The translations under genes and the position numbers were made by a program. Shown here one piece after another: positions 54,975 to 64,000 of a stretch of DNA of 64,000 bases. Position 1 is the stretch's first letter. Every line of letters starts with the position of its first letter. The notes beneath the pieces were generated by a model that did no database searches, had not been told where the DNA came from, and saw only the letters and a program-made list of their open reading frames with translations. This DNA is from Bathynomus jamesi (lineage: Eukaryota; Arthropoda; Malacostraca; Isopoda; Cirolanidae), in the NCBI GenBank assembly GCA_023014485.1, contig JAJOZX010001570.1, positions 205,001 through 269,000 on the forward strand, written 5' to 3'.

Positions 54975-56590
54975 CCTTACCTTATGAACCTTATGTTGTT
55001 TCGTGTGTTGCTCTCTCTTCACACGGAGGTCAAGCTGGTGGCCCCGCCTCTAGGTCTGGCCTGGTGGAGGAGCGAGTTACTTTCTTGCGCTCTCCACCGT
55101 ACATAGCCAGGCACGCCCGGCTCATCTGGTAGTGTCCTGAGCCAGGCATCCAGTCTTTTCTTGAAGACTTCAACTTTGACCTCCGTTACGTTTCTGAGGT
55201 CCTTAGGAAGCTGGTTGAAAAGTCTTGGCCCCCTGACAACCAAGCTATTTTCCTTCAGGGTTGAGGAGGTCCCTTGTCGTGCTTTTAATTTGGGAACACT
55301 ACACATTCTGCCTTTCCTATTTTCCAGTGTTGTTTGAATGGTAATTGGGTTTAGTTTTAGGTTTAGTACCAGTTTTTCGATCATTTTCCATATGTAGATT
55401 ATGATGTACCTCTCTCTTCTTCTTTCCAGTGAGTACAGATTTAGTTTACATAGTCTTTCCCAGTAATTGAGTTCTTTGCAGCCATCAATCTTGGCTGTGA
55501 AATGCCTTTGAGTTTCTTCTAGTTTATTAGTTTCTTCCTTTTTATATGGGGACGTCAAAACTGAGCAGTATTCAAGTTTTGGTATAATCAGTGTTTTTAG
55601 CAGGGGAATCATTACTGTCCTGTCCCTTCTCTTGAACGTTCTTAGAACCTGTCCGGCGACTCTTTTTGCTTTATTTATCGCTATCTGATTTTGTGTTTCG
55701 AATTTCGCATCATGTCATTATTATCCCGAGATCAATCGCTTTCATGCTTCTCTGAATTTCCTGTCTATCTGGAGCATAATATGCAGTCTGTTTAAGTTCT
55801 TCTTTTCTACCATATCTCAAGAGTTGAAATTTCTCGGCGTTGAATGACATGTTGTTGTCTTCTGACCATTTGTATATTTTGTTCGTGTCCCTCTGCAAGG
55901 CCTCCACGTCATGTACATCGCTGATTTTTCTGCTGATCTTTGTATCGTCTGCAAAGGATGTTACTATACTATTGCTGTTTACTCCGCTGTCTATGTCTGT
56001 TAGCATGATAATGAACAGGAGTGGGGCCAGTACTGTCCCTTGTGGTACTGAGCTGCGTACTTCCGATTCTGATGATGATATACCTTAAATTTTGACGACC
56101 TGCAGGCGATCACTAAGGAAGTTGTAGATCCATTTTCCCACTTTGCCTGTTATTCCCATGTCTTTAATTTTATGTCCTATTATACCATGGTCACATTTAT
56201 CGAAAGCTTTAGCAAAATCTGTGTATATAACATCGTAGTTGTCATTGCCTTCCAATGCATCTAGGATATTGTTGTAGTGCTCTATTAGTTGTGATAGGCA
56301 TGATCTACCTGATCGGAATCCATGCTGATTTTCGTTGAATCTTTCCCGTGTCTCCAGGAAATCATAAATTTTCTCTCTAACTATTCTTTCAAATACTTTG
56401 GTGAGGTGGGACGTCAATGACACTGGTCTATAGTTCTTTGCTTGAGATCTGTCCCCTCCTTTATATATAGGAACAATGTTTGCTCTTTTCAAGATGCTCG
56501 GTATTTCCCCAGTGTCTAGGGATCTTCTCCATATCCAGTATAAAGGTGTAGCTATTTCATTTTTACAGTTTTTAATCAATAATCAATAAT
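54975..56590 (-). pseudogene. LINE reverse transcriptase, 5' truncated
   Basis: Three minus frames: 56579-56085 (ILKRANIVPIYKGGDRSQAK, NYRPVSLTSHLTKVFERIV, YTDFAKAFDKCDH), 56006-55710 (VTSFADDTKISRK with catalytic DD) and 55612-55019 (thumb and the tail FKKRLDAWLRTLPDEPGVPG). Same family as 33243-34376, which starts within this RT. Frameshifts lie near 56080 and 55700. Truncated on the 5' side by (AT)n at 56592. Confidence 0.88.

Positions 56591-56591
<1 letters not shown>

Positions 56592-56648
<57 letters not shown>
56592..56648. repeat. (AT)n microsatellite
   Basis: An AT tract between two LINEs of different families and opposite strands. Confidence 0.95.
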
Positions 56649-56649
<1 letters not shown>

Positions 56650-56653
<4 letters not shown>

Positions 56654-59620
56654 TGCTTTGTCCGGAGCGATAGGGCGCGTCCCTCTGTGGCGAATGGGAA
56701 TACACCTTTCTTCGGTGTAAGGGCTTTCTCTGCCCTCGTGGACCATTGGGCCCGTTTGGGGACCCGGCTGATCTCCTGCTTCTTTTTCTTTCTTTCTCCT
56801 TTAATCCATTTTTTCTGGCTTCTCCCGGTTTATTTTGGTGGTGTTCTTTGGACCTTGATTTTGACCCTTTCCTTGGCCCTTGGGTGTGGGTGGTGGTTGC
56901 CCTGCACCCTTGTCGCTTTCCAACCAAACCCAAACCCTGCCCCTGCCACTTTTCACCGCGCGTTGGATGAGAGTGGCCACCTTTCAGGCACAGGGACTGG
57001 GTGCGGGCGTATCTCCCCTGCGTGACATCTATCGGCGGTGGGACCAAGTGTGCCCACACTTCGCCTTTCCCTTGTTGGAGTCGGTGGTGGCTGGATGCGC
57101 GCGGGGGATGAAGTCCTTTTTTGTTTTGCTATGGACACTTCTCGGCCTACGACTACTGCTTCTCATTCCCGGACTACTACTCCTCTCAACACTCGGGTGG
57201 TGGGCAACCAGGCCCTCGAGTCCTTTACCACTGGAAGACCGCAACCTAATGGGGTTGACCCCCCTGTGGAAGCGGAACGCTTGCACTCTCCTTTTCCGTT
57301 GCCGACCCTAGTCCGTCCCTCGACTACGCCCTTGGACCTACACTCTCTGGAGCAGGGGTCTCGCCCCAGCCCACTTCAGCCACCTTCGGGCAAGTCAAGT
57401 TCCACCGAGGACTTGCCCCCACAACCTGGCTTTTTGCTCTCCCCATATGCCCCCCTCACCCGCCGTCAGCCCACCTCCCTACGGAGAGAGCCTCGCGGCG
57501 GACGGGGGAGCCGGCATTCACGGCCGTCCTATCGACCGTTGAATATCCCAGTCCATTTCGACTCTACAGCCTCCCTCTCCCTCCCAAGTCTCCACAAATT
57601 CCTGGTGATTCGGCCTACATCTGGGTCCCTCCCGAACAACTCTGAACGGACGTTCCAGGCGATCCGAACCCACAGCAACTCCAGCCGCTATGACGTACGC
57701 CCACAGAGGGATGGCTCCCTCCTCGTAAAATCACGCTCAGCCGCAGAGACGAAAGCCCTACTCTCCGTCACTGAGGTCCTTGGATGCTCGGTGTCCGTTT
57801 CCCCACACCCTCGCCTGAACCAGAGTCAGGGCACTATTTACGCCACCCGCCTATTGTCGGTCGCAGTGAACGAGCTCCTGGAGGACCTCGCACCCCAAGG
57901 AGTCACTAAGATCTATCGTTTCACATCCCGACAGGGTGGCACCCCCTCCTCCACCCCACATCTGCTCCTTACTTTCAACACACTAATCCCCCCCGGCCGC
58001 ATTGTATGGGGGTATGGGAGACCGCGCCTCATGCGAGTTTTCTATCCGCCCATACGTCCCAGACCCGACCCGTTGCTTCATATGCAACAAATTCGGACAC
58101 GTTAGCTCCGCTTGTCGACAGCCGCATCAATTATGTGTTCACTGCGGACGACTCGCTCACCCGGACAGGTGCCCCAATACGCCCAAATGCTCCAACTGTG
58201 AAGGTGCACACCCCTCTTCATCTCGAGAATGCCTTTTCTTCAGGTTCGAGAAGGAGGTCCGAGGCCTACAGGTGACGGACTTCCTTAGCCCCCGTGAGGC
58301 ACGCGACAGGGTGCGGAGTCGGGAGGTGAGGCCGGGGGTGTCCTATGCCGCTGCTCTCGGCTCTATCATCTCGGCACGCCCCCCTGGCCTGCCGCCGAAA
58401 CCCCCCCAAGCCACTGCTCTCTGTTCCCATCAAAGAAAACCCTCGCAGGACCCGACGGTTTCCTGTCCCCCGCCATTCTCCTCTTCCCGCACCTCACCTG
58501 CCACGAATTCCCCAGGTGTCTGGGACCAGGACACCCAGGTCCCATCCACCTCAAACCCCGCCTTCCCAGTACCCCCTGCACACGCCCGAACCTGCCGCCC
58601 GGAGCAAGCCGTCGAGGCGGAGACGCCGGAGCGTGTCACCGGACCCTCCGGCCTTCCAACGTCTCTCTCCCTCTTCCCCTCGGACCAAGAAGACGGCTCG
58701 GATCCTCACTCCGCCCACCACGCCTACTACCATGTCCATCTCTCCCCATCGTAGAAGTCCCACCACTCTACCCCCACAGACTCTGACAATAGTGGCTGAG
58801 ATCCACGACCCGCCCCGGACGACGGGACCCAGTCCGAACAATATCCTCTCCCCCGAGGATCCGGTGGATGCGGCCCTGGCGCAGCTGCACGGTGTGACCG
58901 AGGGAAGCTCGGCCGCGCCCACGCCCACGAGTCTTATGGATCTACCCTTGCTTCCTGGTGCCATTTTCTCCACCCCTCCACGAGACTACTCTGATTCACC
59001 TCTTTCCACCCCCATCGTACCTATTCCCCCAACATCCCCGGCCCCCTCCTTGTCAGCTACCCTGTGTACGCCCTCCCTCCCACCCGCCCGGTCCTTTTGG
59101 TACCCCTTATCACCACCTCGAGTCCGCCATGAGACCCCGGACAGGCGGGGTAGCGCCACTTTTGGGGCTGCCGTGCCCCCTCCTGGTCCGACCATAGAAG
59201 CCCGTCACAGTACATCCGACCCTCTCAGCCCACGATGTTCCTCTGCCTGCCGTGATCCACGCCTCCGGTCTCGCTCGGCTGACTCGATCCCGCCACCTCC
59301 GCGGGGTTCGACAGGCCGACCGATTCCTACCATGGTGAATTGTAGATAGCCAGCCATGCTCCCGACCAAGCCTTCAATTTCGCGAACTCTGGATCTCCCT
59401 TCATACTCCAACCTCCTACTACGATCCACACTCGCCGACGGCCCCCACTTTTCAACGGAAGTGATTCTCTTCTTCCTTACTCACTCCCAGCTGCTCCATC
59501 GCATTTAAAACAGTACCCCTCCTACCCACTATCCAGCGACTGACCCTTACTCACTCCCCTAGTCTACCACCCCAACACAGTAACATCACCCAATCACCGC
59601 CTCGCCGAGATATGTACCGC
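56650..59620 (+). mobile_element. I-type LINE with ORF2 deleted
   Basis: A GC-rich 5' region (56650-57130) and ORF1 (57131 to about 59349) are followed at about 59380 by the same 3' end as at 48178-48744 ('cacttttcaacggaag', 'ctcgccgagatatgtacc'). The whole endonuclease-RT-RNase H frame of about 3 kb is missing. The GC content is well above its surroundings. Confidence 0.8.
57131..58754 (+). pseudogene. I-type LINE ORF1 (gag-like)
   Basis: Likely start MDTSRPTTTASHSRTTTPLN (57131). A Pro/Ser-rich N-terminus is followed by an RRM-like part (FLVIRPTSG to VWGYGRPRLMRV, about residues 155-310). Near 58030-58080 the frame shifts to the one starting at 58002. It then encodes three CCHC knuckles: CFICNKFGHVSSACRQPHQLC, CVHCGRLAHPDRC and CSNCEGAHPSSSREC, and a Pro-rich tail. 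Long ORFs on the other frames here reflect GC-rich composition. Confidence 0.8.
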
Positions 59621-59637
59621 CCTTTTAGGTACGAATC

Positions 59638-59884
59638 TAAGCTCGTGCTCTTGAGTGCTCTTTGTGCTCGTTTGTACGTGCTTGTTCCTGGAGGTTTCAC
59701 GTGCGCCCTCCCGGCCCTAGCACCCAAGGATGATGGGGCTCACCCTGCAGTCCTTGGTCTTTTTCCACTTCGACTGTCCCCTCCACCCTTTCTTTTTCCT
59801 CTGTCTTTCCTCTCACTTTTTCTTTTGTTTTTCCGCTGAGATATGCCCTTTAAATAGAGGCGAATCGGTTCTTCCTGAACTAAA

Positions 59885-59886
<2 letters not shown>
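59638..59886 (+). mobile_element. LINE-related 3' tail, copy 3
   Basis: An inverted match to 32873-33150 and 48777-49066, ending 'gaatcggttcttcc', 'taaaaaaa' and (AT)n. It directly follows the I-type LINE, whose own terminal bases ('tacgaatc') merge into it near 59630, which suggests template switching or a related subfamily. Confidence 0.65.
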
Positions 59887-59932
<46 letters not shown>

Positions 59933-59935
<3 letters not shown>

Positions 59936-60683
59936 GGTGGCCGTAAGTTTCCATACATAGGAAAAATAAACATTTTGTTATGGACAACCATTTTTATTTA
60001 TATAATATGCTCTACATGGTTGCCATTGTTTTGAAAACACATTTCAATACGTGTTCCCCACTGTTGATGAACACGCATTAGCACAGTTGACGTTATGCTT
60101 GTAATGGCGTTGGTGATACGTTCCTTTAGATGATTTATGTCTCGTATCTTTTCCTGATACACCATGGCCTTCAAGTGCCCCCAAAGATAGAAATCAAGGG
60201 GGGTGAGATCTGGGGATCTGGGAGGCCACTCCACAGGACCACGCCGACCAATCCAAGCATCCGGAAACTGCTGATCCAAATACCGACGCACGTGAAGACC
60301 ATAATGAGGTGGAGCTCCATCTTGCTGGAAGTAAACTGGGAAGTTACCTTCCTCGTTTAGCAGAGATGGGAAAATCTCTTCTTGCAACATGTTAAGATAC
60401 CTTTCGGCATTAAGATTTCCACTGACAAAAATTGGTCCAATAATTCTGTCACCCCATATCCCGGCCCACACCATCACTTTACCGGCACCTTGCATTTTCG
60501 TCGGACTCAGCAAGTTAGGGTTAGCATTACTCCAATAACGTATGTTTTGCCGATTAACCTCTCCATTGACGTAAAAATTTGCTTCATCAGTAAACAAGAT
60601 CTTACGTCAAACGCATATTCTTAGGGTATCTGAAACAAAAACAAACGTTTAATTTTTCCTATGTATGGAAACTTACGGCCACC

Positions 60684-60686
<3 letters not shown>
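59933..60686 (-). mobile_element. mariner-type element, N-terminus deleted
   Basis: CAGGGTGGCCGTAAGTTTCC and its inverted form ending at 60686, inside (TA)n. The ends extend through 'catacataggaaaaat'. Only the catalytic half of the transposase is left. Confidence 0.88.
59998..60597 (-). CDS. mariner-type transposase catalytic domain
   Basis: MFTDEANFYVNGEVNRQNIR (first D in FTDEA), VMVWAGIWGDRIIGPIF, FQQDGAPPHYGLHVRRYLDQ (second D), RSPDLTPLDFYLWGHLK (third D), then a complete C-terminus ending NNGNHVEHII. I count 36 residues between the last two Asp. It is related to, but not the same family as, 45738-46336. The HTH region is missing; the Met at 60597 is internal to the original protein. 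Confidence 0.85.
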   Translation of the reverse strand: MFTDEANFYVNGEVNRQNIRYWSNANPNLLSPTKMQGAGKVMVWAGIWGDRIIGPIFVSGNLNAERYLNMLQEEIFPSLLNEEGNFPVYFQQDGAPPHYGLHVRRYLDQQFPDAWIGRRGPVEWPPRSPDLTPLDFYLWGHLKAMVYQEKIRDINHLKERITNAITSITSTVLMRVHQQWGTRIEMCFQNNGNHVEHII

Positions 60687-60727
<41 letters not shown>

Positions 60728-61633
60728 CAGGGCGTCCCAAAAAAATGTATACACACTTTAACAGCTGATAGCTCAATTGATGTTTCTTTCTTTCCAAGTT
60801 AAACCCATTAGAATTAATAATGGCAGTCAGACTAAGCTTTGAACAAAGGAAATTCATTCTAAAATGCTACTGGAAGTGTGAAAACGCAGTTGAAGTGCAA
60901 AGACAGTTTAGGAGGGAGTTTCAAACAGATCCACCAACGCGACTTACCATCACTCGAATTAGAGATAAGTTTGAAGCCGATGGAACTGTTCAGAATGTCC
61001 ACAAGAAGCGTTCCGGAAGACCACGGACATCGACAAGCCCCACAAAGCAAGAAAGAGTACTGGAAACGTATCACCAAAGCCCAAGAAAATCTGTGCGGCA
61101 AGCGAGTCGTGAGGTAGGAATTTCAGAATCGTCTGTCCAACGCATTTTGAAGCGCTGTCAATGGAAAAGTTACATTCCAAGATTAGTCCATGCTATTAAT
61201 GAAGATGATCCGGACCGAAGAGTGGAGTATTGCGAGTGGTACTTGGCACGATGTGGATGTGGATTGGACGAAGGGGTTTCGTAGAATACCCTCCGCGTTC
61301 ACCAGACCTCACACCACTAGACTTTTTTTTATGGGGATACTTAAAAGACAAGGTCTACGCTATAAAACCTGCAACAGTCGCTGAATTGAGAGCAGCCATT
61401 GAACGAGAATGCACACAAATACCAAACGAAATGTTTCGTGATGTTTGCGATTCCATTGCTTCGCGTTATCAGCAGTGCCTGGACCAGAACGGACGTCAGG
61501 TTGAAAACAGGCGTTGACAAAACAATTAAATAATGTCTGTAGATTCTATTACATTTTGAAAATGAAATGTATTTTAATAAACACTGCCTTTATAATTATT
61601 TAAAGTGTGTATACATTTTTTTGGGACGCCCTG
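60728..61633 (+). mobile_element. mariner-type deletion derivative, copy 2
   Basis: The same ends, length and deletion joint as 47257-48162, with only scattered single-base differences (for example 'gggagttt' for 'gggagctt' near 60920). (TA)n on both sides. Confidence 0.92.
60820..61284 (+). CDS. mariner-type transposase N-terminus, copy 2
   Basis: The reading is as in copy 1 ([20 protein letters not shown], then two HTHs) and stops at the same place after [17 protein letters not shown]. In the next phase, 61230-61517 carries [20 protein letters not shown] to the C-terminus. The two parts are joined out of frame at the deletion in both copies. Confidence 0.85.
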   Translation: MAVRLSFEQRKFILKCYWKCENAVEVQRQFRREFQTDPPTRLTITRIRDKFEADGTVQNVHKKRSGRPRTSTSPTKQERVLETYHQSPRKSVRQASREVGISESSVQRILKRCQWKSYIPRLVHAINEDDPDRRVEYCEWYLARCGCGLDEGVS

Positions 61634-61644
61634 TATATATATAT

Positions 61645-62914
61645 CAGGTCATCCCATAAGTAATGTCTTTTTTACGATAAATTAAGTTTAAACTAGTCCT
61701 ACTCGGTTTAAGCATAAATTTTCCGAAGGTTATATCTGAGAGGAGATCTATCGTGTTTCGCTACATACTTTACAGACCTTGACCAGTGAAGACGTGTGTT
61801 TTGCTTTATGTGAACCCCTCATAAACATGGCGGTATCAGAAGAGCATATCAGCTATATAATGCTTTACGAGTTCAAAAAAGGGAATAGTACTACTGAAGC
61901 AACGCGAAACATTCGGGACGTTTATGGCAACGATATTCTGCATGTGAGGAAATGTCAAAGATGGTTTCAAAAGTTTAGGAATGGTGACTGCCGTTTGACA
62001 GATGCAGCACGCTCTGGACGCCCTGCTGAGTTTGATGATGACCTGCTGTTAGCCGCACTTGAAGAAGACTGTTCAACAACTGTCGAAGAATTGGCCCAGA
62101 AACTCAATTCATCCCTCCACCATCCATCGACATTTGCAACAACTCGGGAAAGTGCCTAAGTTAGGAAAATGGGTGCCACATGAATTGTCGGTCGACAATC
62201 TGAGGGGGCGGGTAAACATTAGCACAGCTCTTCATTCCGTGAACTCCAAGATCCGTTTGCACCGTTATAGTGACTGGTGATGAAAAGTGGATACTGTACC
62301 AGAATGTTAAGCGCCGTCGACAGTGGTTGTGCGGAGAACCAGCGACACCACAGCCAAAACCAAATCTTCACCCTCGGAAGGTGTTGCTTAGTGTTTGGTG
62401 GGATAAAGGTGGGTTGTAATACACTTTGAAACCTTACCACACAACCAAACAATCACCGCTCAAGTCTACTGTCAACAACTGGATCGATTGAACACTGCAC
62501 TAAAAGAAAAGAGACCTTCTTTGGTTAATCGGAAAGGAATCATGTTCCACCACGACAACTCACGTCCTCATACCGCTCGGATCACTTCTGCAAAAATTGA
62601 GGAGCTTGGGTGGGAAAAACTTCCACATCCTCCAGACCTTGCGCCTTCAGATTATCATCTCTTCAGGAGTCTGCAAAACTATCTTGACGAGAAACAGTAT
62701 ACTTCTTTAGATGACCTGCACACCAGTCTTTGTACGTTTTTTGTCTCAAAACCGCCTAGATTTTATAAACATGGCATTGAAAAGCTTGTAGGACGTTGGC
62801 AGAGTGTCATTGATTCCGATGGAAAATATATACTAGATTAAAAAGTTTTAGTTGAGTTTTTTTTTGTTCTTCAAATTCCGATCTAAAAACCGACATTACT
62901 TATGGGATGACCTG
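61645..62914 (+). mobile_element. mariner (DD34D), copy 2
   Basis: CAGGTCATCCCATAAGTAAT and the inverted form ending at 62914. Frames: 61779-62159 (HTH; HIMLYEFKKG equivalent SYIMLYEFKKGNSTTEATRN, RSGRPAEFDDD, STTVEELAQKLNS), a shift near 62110, and 62488-62841 (MFHHDNSRPHTARITSAKIE, LAPSDYHLFRSLQNYLDEKQ and an intact C-terminus). Better preserved at the end than copy 1 but with several frameshifts. Confidence 0.88.
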
Positions 62915-62954
<40 letters not shown>

Positions 62955-62956
<2 letters not shown>

Positions 62957-63008
62957 CTTCCCTCACCAGCTATCTGCAAAGCTTTGCAGATAGCTGGTGA
63001 GGGAAGCT
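62955..63008. repeat. 54-bp perfect palindrome
   Basis: 27-bp arms with no spacer, centred on GC at 62981-62982; reads 'agcttccctcaccagc'...'gctggtgagggaagct'. It sits between an AT tract and the dispersed repeat, whose first bases form the right arm. Confidence 0.95.
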
Positions 63009-63159
63009 ATATTTATGGGACCTCTTTGCGAGTGACCCGTTGCCCACGTCGGGCTAGCATCATGAAAAAGAAAAACTATGGTATTTGTCATTTACCATTA
63101 CTTACTCGGACTATAGTGAATTTAATTATCCCAGAAGAGTTCCTTGTTCCATGCACGGT

Positions 63160-63165
<6 letters not shown>
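62990..63165 (+). repeat. unidentified dispersed repeat, copy 2
   Basis: Matches 53632-53845 in the opposite orientation and also ends at (GT)n. It shares 'gggaagctatat', 'gttgcccacg' and 'aagaaaaact'. No coding signal. Confidence 0.65.

Positions 63166-63219
<54 letters not shown>
63161..63219. repeat. (GT)n microsatellite
   Basis: A GT run of about 58 bp. Confidence 0.95.
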
Positions 63220-63221
<2 letters not shown>

Positions 63222-63288
63222 CACGCAAAACATTAATTATTCATATGTGCATGTAAAAGAAGATCACACCATTTATTTAGGGCATTAC

Positions 63289-63487
63289 CTTGTCCTGAAT
63301 TTGGTTAAGAATTGATGTAAGCGCCTCAACTTCTTTATTTTGGAGAGAGAGAAGCAATAGTCGAAGTAACAAAATAATTTCCTTCCTCAAACGTCTAAGG
63401 TTATCGATCATTTCTTCGCATAAGAGCGCTTTGTCTTCGCTCAACGCGCCGGACCGCGCATGAAGGGATTTTGACTGCTGCAACATG
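63289..63487 (-). CDS. INPP4: INPP4 exon
   Basis: Acceptor 'ccttattccgtgaag' before C at 63487 (completes GA|C, Asp), donor 'CAAG|gtaatg'. It reads MLQQSKSLHARSGALSEDKA, LLCEEMIDNLRRLRKEIILL and ends NQIQDK. A nearby alternative AG (TTGCAG) would break the frame with the previous exon, so the upstream AG was chosen. Helical, with no signal or membrane segment that I trust despite its leucines. 199 bp = 1+198. Confidence 0.85.
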
Positions 63488-63735
63488 CTTCACGGAATAA
63501 GGAAATATGATAGTATAGAGTGAATTTTTGTTTTGATTATTTAGATTAAATCTGAAATCTGCGTACTTCACTGAAAAGAAAACTGATCTAATCATTACAA
63601 TAGCATTATTCTTAAAAGGCTTTCATTCAATACGGCGTAGCCTCCCGTTATTGTCAATGAACAACAAATATAATATCGAATCTAATCCGAGTAGCGGAAG
63701 GCGGAAACCAAACTAAAGATAAACTCTTCGCTTAC

Positions 63736-63919
63736 TCTAATAGACCTCCTTTTTTGTATCCTAGGGAGTTAGCGCTGAATGCTCCTACGGTCATAATATC
63801 GTAAAACTTCGATCTTCGGAGAGACTCATTCTGAGCAAAGAGTCTTTGCAGGTGAAGGTTAATAGGAGAAAACTCCAGAGAGTTTTCCTCTCGCTCGATA
63901 CTCTTCCTGAAGTTAATTC
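63736..63919 (-). CDS. INPP4: INPP4 exon (most N-terminal in window)
   Basis: Acceptor 'tttttatcccgcacag', donor 'TTAGA|gtaagc'. It reads INFRKSIEREENSLEFSPIN, LHLQRLFAQNESLRRSKFYD and IMTVGAFSANSLGYKKGGLL. The PINLH-QR block and the YD--T-GAF-A---GYK-GGL block are conserved in INPP4. The exon lies roughly mid-protein, so the N-terminal C2 domain must be encoded beyond 64000. 184 bp = 2+180+2. Confidence 0.88.
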
Positions 63920-64000
63920 CTGTGCGGGATAAAAAGTCTTCGTTTCGTATTAGATTTATAAATAAAAAGAATGTATGGAGTCCCAGAAATAATAACAGTA

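Noticed and set aside
58345..59349. 334-codon plus ORF, very rich in Pro and Arg
   Set aside because: It overlaps the LINE ORF1 in another frame; its length follows from GC-rich, stop-poor sequence and it has no motif.

Overview
This is eukaryotic nuclear DNA, most likely from an arthropod. The evidence is spliced genes with GT-AG introns, BEL/Pao, Penelope-like, hAT, Tc1/mariner and I-type LINE elements of arthropod character, tRNA- and 5S-derived SINEs, and very many (TA)n microsatellites. I cannot fix the species. There are no operons, CRISPR arrays or bacterial genes.

One host gene can be read. It lies on the minus strand and is an inositol polyphosphate 4-phosphatase (INPP4 family). I rebuilt ten coding exons from splice sites, reading phase and family motifs: 63736-63919, 63289-63487, 49381-50409, 49160-49284, 32254-32412, 27833-27968, 27471-27597, 27206-27352, 26868-27003 and 25987-26119 (stop codon). 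Phases agree at every junction and give about 790 residues. The intact CKSAKDRT catalytic motif (C-x5-R) is in the ninth exon. The N-terminal exons lie beyond base 64000. Three introns (12.9, 16.7 and 4.3 kb) hold nearly all the transposons right of 28 kb; the other six are 96-748 bp.

Left of 25.9 kb is downstream of INPP4 and is a repeat mosaic. It has a Penelope remnant (1-890), a dimeric tRNA-SINE, and a hAT transposon (3009-12721) split by a complete BEL/Pao retrotransposon (3042-10098, 606-bp LTRs, 5-bp duplication ATAGG). Foldback and Merlin/ISXO2-like MITEs follow, then two Penelope-like copies head to head (15.99-19.7 kb), Tc1 remnants and several SINEs.

The 4.3-kb intron holds a decayed transposase-like gene (28.9-30.1 kb) and a MITE. 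The 16.7-kb intron holds LINE fragments, a mariner split by a hAT (37.2-41.7 kb), and a run of small Tc1/mariner elements, each sitting in a (TA)n tract. The 12.9-kb intron holds a 144-bp perfect inverted repeat, a hAT (51505-53539) carrying a second element with an unclassified transposon protein (51770-53329), more Tc1/mariner copies, and an I-type LINE that kept ORF1 but lost ORF2.

The strongest leads are: the unclassified 51.8-53.3 kb element and the subterminal motif it shares with two other elements; a 5S rRNA-derived SINE family with every clear copy in one orientation; a hammerhead-ribozyme-like fold repeated at four Penelope ends; and two copies of one mariner sharing the same internal deletion. 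All calls come from reading the sequence; no database search was run.
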